9,836 bases of DNA from an uncultured Mesocricetibacter sp. (GCA_905373425.1 CAJPST010000080.1:1-9836), one strand, 5' to 3'. Positions 1 to 7,040 are shown, counted from the first letter of the stretch. A program made the numbers and translations. Notes: a model not told the origin generated them from the sequence alone.

Positions 1-1206
1 GTGTTAGTGGCGGGGCCGACACTTTATTTGTTATCCGCTTTTAGCGACAACATCGGAACTTATCTCAGCAACTTGGTACAATTAAGCTTCAAAACCTATG
101 TTTATGAACAAGAACATACTGGCTGGTTTAGCGGTTGGACAATTCTGTACTGGGCATGGTGGTGTTCTTGGGCGCCATATGTCGGTTTATTTATCGCTCG
201 TATCTCGAAAGGGCGTACAATTCGTGAATTTATTTTCGGCGTATTGGTGATTCCTAGCATGTTCGGTATCTTGTGGTTTACCGTATTTGGTAATACGGCT
301 ATTTGGTTGAATGATGGTGAAGCTGCAGGTACGTTAGGACAAATGATTTCCTCGCCTGAAACGTTGCTTTTTAAATTCTTAGATTATTTACCGCTTTCTA
401 GTGTGACGGGTTTAGTGAGTTTGGTGGTGATTTCTTTATTTTTTATCACTTCTGCTGATTCGGGCATTTATGTATTAAATAACATTGCATCACGCGATAA
501 AAGCCTTGCAGCACCTCGTTGGCAGGCCGTAATGTGGGGTGTATTAATGTCAGTCGTTGCGATTGTTTTAATGCAATCGGGTGGTTTGGCAAACCTGCAG
601 GCAATGACCTTGTTGGTTGCATTACCTTTTGCGATGTTGATGTTACTGATGTGTTTTAGTTTATGGAAAGGCTTGAATGCGGATAAAAAATATTTTGATA
701 CCAAAGTTAATCCAACCAGTATTTTCTGGACAGGGGATAAGTGGAAAGAACGTTTGGAACAAATGATGAACCAAACTCAAGAAAAAGATATTTTACGTTT
801 CCTTAAACATACGGTATTACCGGCTATGCGTGAGCTACGCCAAGAATTAATTGGTAAATATGAATTGAGTGTACAAATTAACACGTTATTTGAACAAGAT
901 GAGCCTGCAGTGGAATTGGTCATCCAAAAAGAATCGATGCGAGACTTTATGTATGGGGTGAAATCTGTTGGTCGAGATGTATCCACTCAACTAATCAATG
1001 ATGATAATTTGCCACATATCCAGCATAGTATGACCTATGAGCCATACACTTATTTCTTTGATGGTCGAGTGGGTTATGATGTGCAATATATGGACCAAGA
1101 TGAATTGATTGCCGACATGTTGAAACATTATGAACGTTACTTAAGTTTGCTAGACGATGTGGGTCAAGAATTGATGGCACACGAGCAAACAGAACTGGCT
1201 GAATAA
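1..1206 (+). CDS. BCCT-family (BetT-like) choline/betaine transporter, 5'-truncated by window edge
   Basis: Inner-membrane secondary transporter of the betaine/choline/carnitine family, expected to import a trimethylammonium compound with a coupling ion. About 400 C-terminal residues are visible. Aligned with the complete paralogue at 1271-3190, roughly 264 N-terminal residues lie left of the window, so the GTG at position 1 is an internal codon. Visible family marks are the TM8 signature WAWWCSW (51-57, carrying tryptophans of the substrate aromatic box), FIARISKGRTIREF just after it, and ITSADSG (149-155), whose Thr-Ser pair matches the Na2 sodium site known from BetP. Residues from about 235 on form a hydrophilic cytoplasmic C-terminal domain with the stretch MRELRQELIGKY, as in long BetT-type members. 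Family is secure; the substrate is inferred. The gene ends 8 nt before an uptake-sequence hairpin. Confidence 0.93.
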   Translation: MLVAGPTLYLLSAFSDNIGTYLSNLVQLSFKTYVYEQEHTGWFSGWTILYWAWWCSWAPYVGLFIARISKGRTIREFIFGVLVIPSMFGILWFTVFGNTAIWLNDGEAAGTLGQMISSPETLLFKFLDYLPLSSVTGLVSLVVISLFFITSADSGIYVLNNIASRDKSLAAPRWQAVMWGVLMSVVAIVLMQSGGLANLQAMTLLVALPFAMLMLLMCFSLWKGLNADKKYFDTKVNPTSIFWTGDKWKERLEQMMNQTQEKDILRFLKHTVLPAMRELRQELIGKYELSVQINTLFEQDEPAVELVIQKESMRDFMYGVKSVGRDVSTQLINDDNLPHIQHSMTYEPYTYFFDGRVGYDVQYMDQDELIADMLKHYERYLSLLDDVGQELMAHEQTELAE

Positions 1207-1230
1207 TAAGACTAAAGTGCGGTTGGAAAT
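1181..1230 (+). repeat. 50-bp direct repeat, copy A (3' end of first transporter gene plus uptake sequence)
   Basis: Matches 3201-3250 at 46 of 50 positions without gaps; all four differences (offsets 2, 6, 32, 46) are transitions. Copy A contains the last codons of the first transporter gene (HEQTELAE and stop) and the left arm of its terminator hairpin. Confidence 0.9.
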
Positions 1231-1256
1231 CCTCTAAATTTTTAACCGCGCTTTTT
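1214..1256 (+). terminator. Uptake-sequence hairpin, probable intrinsic terminator between the two transporter genes
   Basis: AAAGTGCGGTT (1214-1224) pairs with AACCGCGCTTT (1244-1254), with one G-U wobble where the right arm carries G instead of A. Weaker A-T and G-U pairs extend the stem to about 1230/1238, and a short T run follows. The left arm is a perfect uptake signal sequence and the right arm is a degenerate inverted copy. It lies only 15 bp before the next gene's ATG, so it may attenuate rather than abolish read-through. Confidence 0.7.
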
Positions 1257-1270
1257 ATCTTAAAACAAAT

Positions 1271-3190
1271 ATGAAGATACAAAATACTTTCAAAGCAAAT
1301 GTTATTTGGGGCAGTTTAGGTTTTAGTTTAGCGATTATTGCAGCCCTTTTATTTGATACGCAGCAAACTATATTTTATCTTGCTGCGGCGAAAGACTTTA
1401 TTTTCTCTCAATTTAGCTGGTTTTATATTTTACTGAGTGCGTTTTTTCTATTCTTTTTACTCTTCTTAGCATTAGGACGATACGGCGATATTAAACTCGG
1501 GAGTGATGAGGAAGAACCAGAGTTTAAATTAAGCTCTTGGATTGCATTACTCTTTACCTCTGGAATTGGTATTGGCATTGTTTTCCTTGGCGTTGCTGAA
1601 CCGCTTTCACATTTTCTTTCACCAATAGGTGAATATGAGAAAGTTCGAACTGCATTATTTTTTAGTATTTTTCATTGGAGCATCAGTGCTTGGGCTATTT
1701 ATGGATTAATTGCACTTACGATTGCTTACTTCGGATTTCGCTATAAATTACCGTTTTCTTTACGCTCTTGTTTTTATCCCTTACTGAAAGAAAAGATTGA
1801 TGGAAAAGTGGGGGATGTCATTGATATTCTCGGGATTTGTACCACCTTATTTGGCGTAGTCGCAACCTTAGGTTACAGTGCGATTCGGTTGGCGGCTGCC
1901 TTCCATTCAATGCATTTATTGGATAACTCACCGTATTTGGTTCCCCTTATTTTGGTGAGTGTTTTTATCATTGCTATCTTAATTTCACTGCAGGGTATTG
2001 CCAACGGCTTCCGTATTCTTAGTGAGCTAAATCTAGGCGTTACCTTTCTCTTTATGCTATTGGTTTTGCTATTCGGTCCGACAATATATTTAATTTCTGC
2101 TTTTACGGAAAATATTGGTACCTATTTAAGCGGTTTAATTAGAGTCGGCTTCAAGGCTTATACCTATGATGTAGAACATCTAGACTGGTTTATGGATTGG
2201 ACAGTTTTTTACTGGGCATGGTGGTTTTCGTGGGCACCCGGCTTTGGGATTTTTATCGCACGGATTTCTCGCGGACGAACTTTGCGGGAGTTTATTTTCG
2301 GCGTATTGATGATACCAAGTTTATTCTTCGTTTTGTGGTTCACGGTATTTGGTAATGGAGCAATTTGGGTGAATGAGCATCTTGCTAATGGGGCATTAGG
2401 TCAAGCTGTAAATAATGTGGGATCACTTCTTTTTGATTTTTTGAGTTATTTACCCTATTCCAGCTTAACTAAAACGTTAGCTTTATTTATTATCACGCTC
2501 TTTTTTATCGTCACCATTAACTTTGGTATTTATACGCTTAATAATATCGCAATTGAAGACAAAAGCCAGGTTTCACCTCGTTGGCAATATATGTTTTGGG
2601 GTGGTTTATTGTCAGCGGTTACGTTTGTTCTTTATCTTTTTGGCGGTATTGAAATACTCCAATCAACGATGTTGTTTTTCTCTTTACCTTTTGCTCTGTT
2701 GATGTCAGTGATGGCATGGAGTTTGTTAAAAGGTTTACGATTTGAACGTCAATATTACTCCACAGAGGTTTCAGATTTGTGGACAGGTGCAAACTGGCGT
2801 AGCCGTTTAAGACAGTTAGTGATTGAACCTAAGAGAAATGACGCCATTTTCCATTTAAAAACAACGGCACTTTTAGCAATGAGAGAGTTACGCCAGTTAC
2901 TCATTGGTACCTATGGTTTAAATGTGATATTACAGCAATATTTTGACCGCGATAATACTCAACTAGTTTTTTCTATTGAAAATGGATTAGCAGAAGATTT
3001 TTTTTACCAAATTACCTTGTTTGAGAGGGCTGAGCCTGAAACAGCACAAGTTCATCACGCATTAATGGTTTCAACAAATATGCAATTGGAAGGTTATCCT
3101 TTGAATATCACGAAGGAAGAGGATTTGATCGTGGACATCTTGCAATGTTATGAGCGATACATGAAAGAACTGAATTTTGTTATTTCATAA
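1271..3190 (+). CDS. BCCT-family (BetT-like) transporter, complete, divergent sodium site
   Basis: A 639-residue inner-membrane transporter, close to the length of long BetT proteins (E. coli BetT is about 677). It has about 12 hydrophobic segments up to residue ~490, then a hydrophilic C-terminal domain with MRELRQLLIGTY (537-548). Family marks are the glycine stretch GIGIG (98-102); W136, W141 and Y144 in FHWSISAWAIY; WAWWFSW (315-321); and FIARISRGRTLREF (328-341). The aromatic box residues known from BetP therefore all have counterparts, favouring a quaternary-ammonium substrate. Odd point: where the upstream paralogue and BetP-type proteins read TSADS, this one reads VTINF (414-418). ATG 1271 is the only start before the in-frame TAA at 1235, but no Shine-Dalgarno is visible. 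The frame is intact. The C-terminus looks shortened, because decayed in-frame tail sequence follows the stop. Substrate and coupling ion are uncertain. Confidence 0.92.
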   Translation: MKIQNTFKANVIWGSLGFSLAIIAALLFDTQQTIFYLAAAKDFIFSQFSWFYILLSAFFLFFLLFLALGRYGDIKLGSDEEEPEFKLSSWIALLFTSGIGIGIVFLGVAEPLSHFLSPIGEYEKVRTALFFSIFHWSISAWAIYGLIALTIAYFGFRYKLPFSLRSCFYPLLKEKIDGKVGDVIDILGICTTLFGVVATLGYSAIRLAAAFHSMHLLDNSPYLVPLILVSVFIIAILISLQGIANGFRILSELNLGVTFLFMLLVLLFGPTIYLISAFTENIGTYLSGLIRVGFKAYTYDVEHLDWFMDWTVFYWAWWFSWAPGFGIFIARISRGRTLREFIFGVLMIPSLFFVLWFTVFGNGAIWVNEHLANGALGQAVNNVGSLLFDFLSYLPYSSLTKTLALFIITLFFIVTINFGIYTLNNIAIEDKSQVSPRWQYMFWGGLLSAVTFVLYLFGGIEILQSTMLFFSLPFALLMSVMAWSLLKGLRFERQYYSTEVSDLWTGANWRSRLRQLVIEPKRNDAIFHLKTTALLAMRELRQLLIGTYGLNVILQQYFDRDNTQLVFSIENGLAEDFFYQITLFERAEPETAQVHHALMVSTNMQLEGYPLNITKEEDLIVDILQCYERYMKELNFVIS

Positions 3191-3226
3191 TTCCTGTCTC
3201 ATGAGTAAACAGAACTGGCTGAATAA
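3191..3226 (+). pseudogene. Decayed in-frame remnant of a BCCT C-terminal tail
   Basis: Reading on in frame past the second transporter's TAA gives FLSHE, stop (3206-3208), TELAE, stop (3224-3226). This lines up without gaps with the end of the first transporter, ELMAHEQTELAE and stop: the E codon corresponds to TAA at 3188 and the Q codon (CAA) to TAA at 3206. The simplest reading is that the second gene once ended at 3226, or acquired this tail, and is now cut short by nonsense codons. This is a remnant, not a working gene. Confidence 0.7.
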
Positions 3227-3250
3227 TAAGATTAAAGTGCGGTTGAAAAT
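3201..3250 (+). repeat. 50-bp direct repeat, copy B (downstream of second transporter gene)
   Basis: Second copy of the repeat at 1181-1230, exactly 2020 bp downstream, so that the second transporter gene sits between the copies. Here the segment is non-coding. It keeps the left arm of an uptake-sequence hairpin. Confidence 0.9.
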
Positions 3251-3274
3251 AACATTATTTTTCGACCGCACTTT
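3234..3274 (+). terminator. Inverted uptake-sequence pair, intrinsic terminator after the second transporter gene
   Basis: AAAGTGCGGTTGAAAA (3234-3249) pairs with TTTTCGACCGCACTTT (3259-3274): a 16-bp stem with one G-U pair and a 9-nt loop. Both arms carry perfect, inverted uptake signal sequences. The T tract after the stem is poor, so termination strength is uncertain. It separates the transporter pair from the ackA promoter region. Confidence 0.7.
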
Positions 3275-3321
3275 GATGTAAGTAATATTAAAAATTTAAA
3301 TTTTTTTTGACCAATGTCGCA

Positions 3322-3359
3322 TTTTTACACAAAGCATAATTTATTTTATTGTGTGAAAA
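3322..3359. promoter_or_regulatory. Interrupted dyad upstream of ackA, candidate operator or leader stem
   Basis: TTTTTACACAA (3322-3332) and TTGTGTGAAAA (3349-3359) are inverted copies, 10 of 11 matching, with a G-T pair at the mismatch, around a 16-bp AT-rich centre. It lies about 95-130 bp before the ackA start. I do not recognise the binding protein; it does not fit the FNR or CRP consensus. The surrounding AT-rich DNA probably also holds the ackA promoter, but no -35/-10 pair stands out. Confidence 0.4.
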
Positions 3360-3392
3360 GTGTATTCTATGTAGCGTTGTGGCTTTATATCT

Positions 3393-3424
3393 TATTCGTT
3401 CAAATTTTGAGCGAATACCTTTTT
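3393..3424 (+). promoter_or_regulatory. Terminator-like hairpin in the ackA leader
   Basis: TATTCGTTCAA (3393-3403) pairs with TTGAGCGAATA (3407-3417) over 11 bp with one G-U pair and a 3-nt loop, followed after two C residues by TTTTT (3420-3424). It sits about 30 nt before the ackA ATG. It could be an attenuator, a weak terminator or an mRNA-stabilising 5' stem, depending on where transcription starts. Confidence 0.45.
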
Positions 3425-3453
3425 AACTTCAATCAAAAAAAGATAGGTTATTT

Positions 3454-4656
3454 ATGTCTCAGAAATTAGTTCTTATCCTTAATTGCGGTAGTTCCTCATT
3501 AAAATTCTCAATTTTAGATCCTCAATCCGGTGAAGAAAAATTATCGGGTTTAGCCGAAGCTTTTCATCTTCCGGAAGCGCGGATTAAATGGAAACTGCAT
3601 GGTGAAAAAGGCAATGCGGATTTAGGTTCAGGTGCTGCGCACAGTGAAGCGCTGGATTTCATTGTAAATAAAATTTTCCCACTGGATGCAGAATTAAAAG
3701 AAGGTATCGTGGCAATCGGTCATCGTATCGTACACGGCGGTGAAAAATTCAAATCTTCCGTAGTTATCACCGATGAAGTGGTAAAAGGTATCGAAGATGC
3801 AATTCAATTCGCTCCGCTCCACAATCCTGCGCATTTAATCGGTATCAAAGAAGCATTTAAAATGTTCCCGCACTTGAAAGATAAAAACGTTGCGGTGTTC
3901 GATACGGCATTCCATACTACAATGCCGGAAGAAGCCTATCTATATGCGTTACCTTATTCTTTATACAAAGAACACGGTATCCGTCGTTACGGCGCACACG
4001 GAACCAGCCATTATTTCGTCAGCCGTGAAGCGGCTAAACGTTTAGGTGTTGCGGAAGACAAAGTTAACGTGATTACCTGCCACTTAGGTAACGGTGCATC
4101 TGTTGCAGCAATTCGTCACGGTGAATGTATCGATACTTCCATGGGTTTAACTCCGTTAGAAGGTTTGGTAATGGGAACCCGTTCGGGCGATTTAGATCCG
4201 GCAATTATTTTCTATCTGTACGATAACTTAGGCATGTCTATGGCGGATATCAACACCTTGTTGACTAAAAAATCCGGCTTGCTTGGCTTGACCGAAATTA
4301 CCAGCGACTGCCGTTATGCGGAAGATAATTACGACAATGAAGAGCCGGCAAAACGCGCATTAGACGTATTCTGCTATCGTTTAGCAAAATATATCGGTTC
4401 TTACATGGCTGTGATCGGCGAACGTTTAGATGCAATTGTCTTTACCGGCGGTATCGGCGAAAACTCCGCCCACGTACGCGAAATCACGTTAAACCATCTG
4501 AAACTGTTCGGCTATCAGGTTGATGCTGAAAAAAATCTGGCCGCCCGTTTCGGTAATGAAGGCGTAATTACTGCAGCTAATACACCTATTGCGCTTGTTC
4601 TGCCGACTAATGAAGAATTAGTAATTGCACAAGACACTGCGCGCCTTTGCATGTAA
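3454..4656 (+). CDS. ackA: Acetate kinase
   Basis: Cytosolic enzyme interconverting acetyl-phosphate plus ADP with acetate plus ATP; with Pta it forms the overflow/fermentative acetate pathway and sets the acetyl-phosphate pool. The 400-residue product has the family's full length and all ASKHA-fold landmarks: the N-terminal phosphate loop LNCGSSSLKFS with N10, HRIVHGGEKF with R91, FDTAFHTTMP with D150, GAHGTSH with H182, GNGAS (212-216), MGTRSGDLDP with R243, TGGIGEN (331-337), and PTNEE with E387. These correspond to the catalytic Asn, Arg, Asp, His, Arg and Glu established in Methanosarcina acetate kinase. The start is ATG 3454, preceded by a modest AGATAGG (3441-3447). Codon choice is richer in G/C-ending and preferred codons than in the transporter genes, as expected for a strongly expressed gene. 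It is followed 96 bp on by pta, with a terminator between. Confidence 0.98.
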   Translation: MSQKLVLILNCGSSSLKFSILDPQSGEEKLSGLAEAFHLPEARIKWKLHGEKGNADLGSGAAHSEALDFIVNKIFPLDAELKEGIVAIGHRIVHGGEKFKSSVVITDEVVKGIEDAIQFAPLHNPAHLIGIKEAFKMFPHLKDKNVAVFDTAFHTTMPEEAYLYALPYSLYKEHGIRRYGAHGTSHYFVSREAAKRLGVAEDKVNVITCHLGNGASVAAIRHGECIDTSMGLTPLEGLVMGTRSGDLDPAIIFYLYDNLGMSMADINTLLTKKSGLLGLTEITSDCRYAEDNYDNEEPAKRALDVFCYRLAKYIGSYMAVIGERLDAIVFTGGIGENSAHVREITLNHLKLFGYQVDAEKNLAARFGNEGVITAANTPIALVLPTNEELVIAQDTARLCM

Positions 4657-4665
4657 TGTATAAGT

Positions 4666-4698
4666 AAACTGCCGAAATTTTCGGCAGTTTGTTTTTGT
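4666..4698 (+). terminator. Intrinsic terminator between ackA and pta
   Basis: AAACTGCCGAA (4666-4676) pairs with TTCGGCAGTTT (4680-4690), a perfect 11-bp stem with a 3-nt loop, followed by GTTTTTGT. It lacks uptake sequences, unlike most other terminators in this window. It should make pta expression depend on read-through or on a separate promoter, and I see no convincing promoter in 4699-4740. Confidence 0.85.
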
Positions 4699-4752
4699 AT
4701 CGTTTATATCTCATCACAACGGGATTTCCCAAGATTTTTGAAGGAAAATACA

Positions 4753-6894
4753 ATGTCCAGAACTATTATTCTCATTCCTATCAGCGCTGGCGTAGGTTTA
4801 ACCAGTGTAAGTTTAGGTTTGCTCCAAGCACTTGAACAGAAAGGGGCAAAAATCGGTTTTATGAAACCGATTTCTCAGCCAAATACCGATGAAGACAAAC
4901 TTGACCGCACAACTTCTATTGTACGCACGACCAGCACAAGTATTGAAACCGCAGAACCATTCATGCTGAGCGTAGCAGAAAATCTTATCGGTCAAAATCA
5001 ATCTGATGTGTTATTGGAAAAAATCGTAGAGCATCATCAACAACTTTCCAAAAATAATGAAATTGTGATCGTTGAAGGTTTAATTCCAACTCGCAAACAC
5101 TCTTATGCCAACAGCATTAACTATGAAATTGCACAAGCACTGGATGCCGAAATCATCTTGGTTTCAGCCCCTGCAACGGAAACGCCTGCGCAATTGAAAG
5201 AAAGAGTTGAAGCAGCAGCTTCAATGTTCGGTGGCAAACACAATCCTAATTTATTGGGTGTAGTCGTTAATAAATTTAATGCGCCGATTGACGAATCTGG
5301 ACGTACCCGCCCTGATCTCAGTGAAATTTTTGATGCTTTCCAACACAGCCACAATCAACCGGCTGAGCTCTATCATTTATTTGAACAAAGCCCAATTAAA
5401 ATATTGGCCTGCATACCTTGGTCACCGGATCTGATTGCAACCCGCGTAATCGACTTGGTTAAACACTTAGGAGCCACCATTATCAATGAAGGGGATATGC
5501 GCACCCGTCGTATTCGTGGCATTACTTTCTGTGCCAGAAGCCTACACAATATGGTGGAACATTTCCGTACCGGCAGCCTGCTTGTAACTTCTGCCGATCG
5601 CCCGGATGTGTTAGTAGCTGCTGCATTGGCAGCAACTAACGGAATTGAACTTGGCGGCTTATTGCTAACCGGTGGTTACAAAATTGATTCCCAAATTAAA
5701 AAACTCTGCCAACGTTCTTTTGAAACCTCAGGCTTGCCAATTTTCCGTATTGAAGGAAATACGTGGCAAACATCATTAAATCTACAAAGTTTCAATCTTG
5801 AAGTGCCGGTTGACGACAAAGAACGTATCGAAAATATCAAACAATATACCAGCCGACAATTCAATGCCGATTTTATCAATTCTTTAGTAGCAGCTTCTTC
5901 TCGTATGCGTCGCTTGTCACCTCCTGCATTCCGTTTCCAATTAACCGAATTGGCACGTGCTGCGAAAAAACGTATTGTTTTACCTGAGGGCGATGAACCT
6001 CGCACCATTAAAGCAGCGGCTCTCTGTGCAGAGCGTGGTATCGCGGAATGTATTCTACTAGCTAATCCGGCCGACGTAAAACGCGTTGCAGAAGCGCAAG
6101 ATGTTGTATTGGGTGCTGGAGTCAGTGTAATTGATCCTGCCAATGTACGTGAAAAATATGTTGATCGCTTAGTTGAATTGCGTAAAAACAAAGGAATGAC
6201 CGAAGCTTCCGCACGCGAACAATTGGAAGACAATGTAGTGCTCGGCACAATGATGCTGGAAGCTAATGAAGTCGATGGCTTGGTTTCAGGAGCGGTACAT
6301 ACAACAGCAAATACAATCCGCCCTCCGATGCAGATTATCAAAACTGCACCGGGTAGCTCGATTGTTTCTTCTGTATTCTTTATGTTATTACCTGATCAAG
6401 TTTTGGTTTATGGTGACTGTGCAGTAAACCCGGATCCAACTGCAGAACAACTAGCTGAAATTGCGATTCAATCAGCTGATTCCGCCAAGGCTTTCGGTAT
6501 TGATCCGAAAGTGGCGATGATCTCTTACTCTACCGGTACATCAGGTTCTGGTGCCGATGTGGAAAAAGTAAAAGAAGCTACCCGTTTGGCACAAGAAAAA
6601 CGCCCGGATCTTGTCATCGATGGTCCATTACAATACGACGCGGCCGTGATGGAAGATGTAGCGAAATCCAAAGCACCGAATTCGCCTGTTGCAGGTAAAG
6701 CCACCGTGTTCATTTTCCCTGATTTGAATACCGGCAACACCACATATAAGGCGGTACAACGCTCTGCAGATTTAGTTTCTATCGGCCCGATGTTGCAAGG
6801 TATGCGCAAACCTGTTAATGATTTATCACGCGGAGCATTAGTGGATGATATTGTGTACACAATCGCATTAACGGCAATTCAAGCAACACAATAA
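4753..6894 (+). CDS. pta: Phosphate acetyltransferase (long, three-domain type)
   Basis: Cytosolic enzyme converting acetyl-CoA plus phosphate to acetyl-phosphate plus CoA, the partner of AckA. From ATG 4753 the product has 713 residues, matching the E. coli enzyme (714). The order is an N-terminal BioD-like P-loop domain (MSRTIILIP, then GVGLTSVSLG in place of a classical Walker A), a central DRTGG-type regulatory domain at about 235-330, and the C-terminal catalytic PTA domain from about 391. That domain shows RIVLPEGDEPRT, SYSTGTSGSG, DGPLQYDAA and FPDLNTGNTTYK, then SIGPMLQGMRKPVNDLSRG near the end. I chose ATG 4753 over the in-frame TTG at 4738 because AAGGA (4741-4745) stands 7 nt before the ATG and the protein then starts like its homologues. 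It lies downstream of ackA, as in enterobacteria, but behind an intrinsic terminator. No frameshift or missing motif was seen. Confidence 0.98.
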   Translation: MSRTIILIPISAGVGLTSVSLGLLQALEQKGAKIGFMKPISQPNTDEDKLDRTTSIVRTTSTSIETAEPFMLSVAENLIGQNQSDVLLEKIVEHHQQLSKNNEIVIVEGLIPTRKHSYANSINYEIAQALDAEIILVSAPATETPAQLKERVEAAASMFGGKHNPNLLGVVVNKFNAPIDESGRTRPDLSEIFDAFQHSHNQPAELYHLFEQSPIKILACIPWSPDLIATRVIDLVKHLGATIINEGDMRTRRIRGITFCARSLHNMVEHFRTGSLLVTSADRPDVLVAAALAATNGIELGGLLLTGGYKIDSQIKKLCQRSFETSGLPIFRIEGNTWQTSLNLQSFNLEVPVDDKERIENIKQYTSRQFNADFINSLVAASSRMRRLSPPAFRFQLTELARAAKKRIVLPEGDEPRTIKAAALCAERGIAECILLANPADVKRVAEAQDVVLGAGVSVIDPANVREKYVDRLVELRKNKGMTEASAREQLEDNVVLGTMMLEANEVDGLVSGAVHTTANTIRPPMQIIKTAPGSSIVSSVFFMLLPDQVLVYGDCAVNPDPTAEQLAEIAIQSADSAKAFGIDPKVAMISYSTGTSGSGADVEKVKEATRLAQEKRPDLVIDGPLQYDAAVMEDVAKSKAPNSPVAGKATVFIFPDLNTGNTTYKAVQRSADLVSIGPMLQGMRKPVNDLSRGALVDDIVYTIALTAIQATQ

Positions 6895-6915
6895 ATCTAA
6901 AACATCATAAAATCT

Positions 6916-6962
6916 GACCGCACTTTAGCCGCTAATAATGGTTAAAGTGCGGTCTCTTTTTT
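6916..6962 (+). terminator. Inverted uptake-sequence pair, terminator after pta
   Basis: GACCGCACTTTA (6916-6927) pairs with TAAAGTGCGGTC (6943-6954), with weaker G-U and G-C pairs extending inward, and is followed by TCTTTTTT. Both arms are perfect uptake signal sequences. It is a strong rho-independent terminator closing the ackA-pta unit. Confidence 0.9.
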
Positions 6963-6987
6963 CCATGTTTTAGAAATTTTTGATTTA

Positions 6988-6996
6988 TGTTATCCT
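6988..6996 (+). promoter_or_regulatory. Candidate extended -10 promoter for the esterase gene
   Basis: TGTTATCCT fits an extended -10 (TGnTATAAT-like, 4-5 of 6 in the hexamer), 44 bp before the esterase ATG and after the pta terminator. The matching -35 position (about 6968) is poor. It is the best candidate in the spacer, based on sequence resemblance only. Confidence 0.35.
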
Positions 6997-7040
6997 TACG
7001 TCCATTTTTCTAATCTATACCAGTTAACAAAGGCAATTTA

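Noticed and set aside
1..3250. Transporter pair as a mobile element
   Set aside because: No transposase, integrase or terminal inverted repeats; the direct repeat is explained by the shared gene tail and terminator segment.
3322..3332. DnaA-box-like TTTTACACA and a second copy on the other strand upstream of ackA
   Set aside because: One mismatch to TTATNCACA in AT-rich DNA, only two weak copies, and no dnaA, dnaN or other origin context.
3352..3367. TGTGA half-site in the ackA leader as a CRP site
   Set aside because: The second half reads TATTC instead of TCACA, so only one half-site matches.
3314..3469. Possible 51-codon ORF with a hydrophobic stretch upstream of and overlapping the ackA start
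   Set aside because: No Shine-Dalgarno before ATG 3314, AT-rich composition easily gives Phe/Leu/Tyr-rich peptides, and it runs through the hairpin and dyad of the ackA leader. Conservation in relatives would be needed to revive it.
4904..4912. Near-uptake sequence ACCGCACAA inside pta
   Set aside because: Two mismatches at the end of the core; not counted as a site.
5676..6341. Long - strand reading frame (221 codons) opposite pta
   Set aside because: It lies fully inside pta, has Ser/Arg-rich composition typical of an antisense shadow, no known motif, and no ribosome site.
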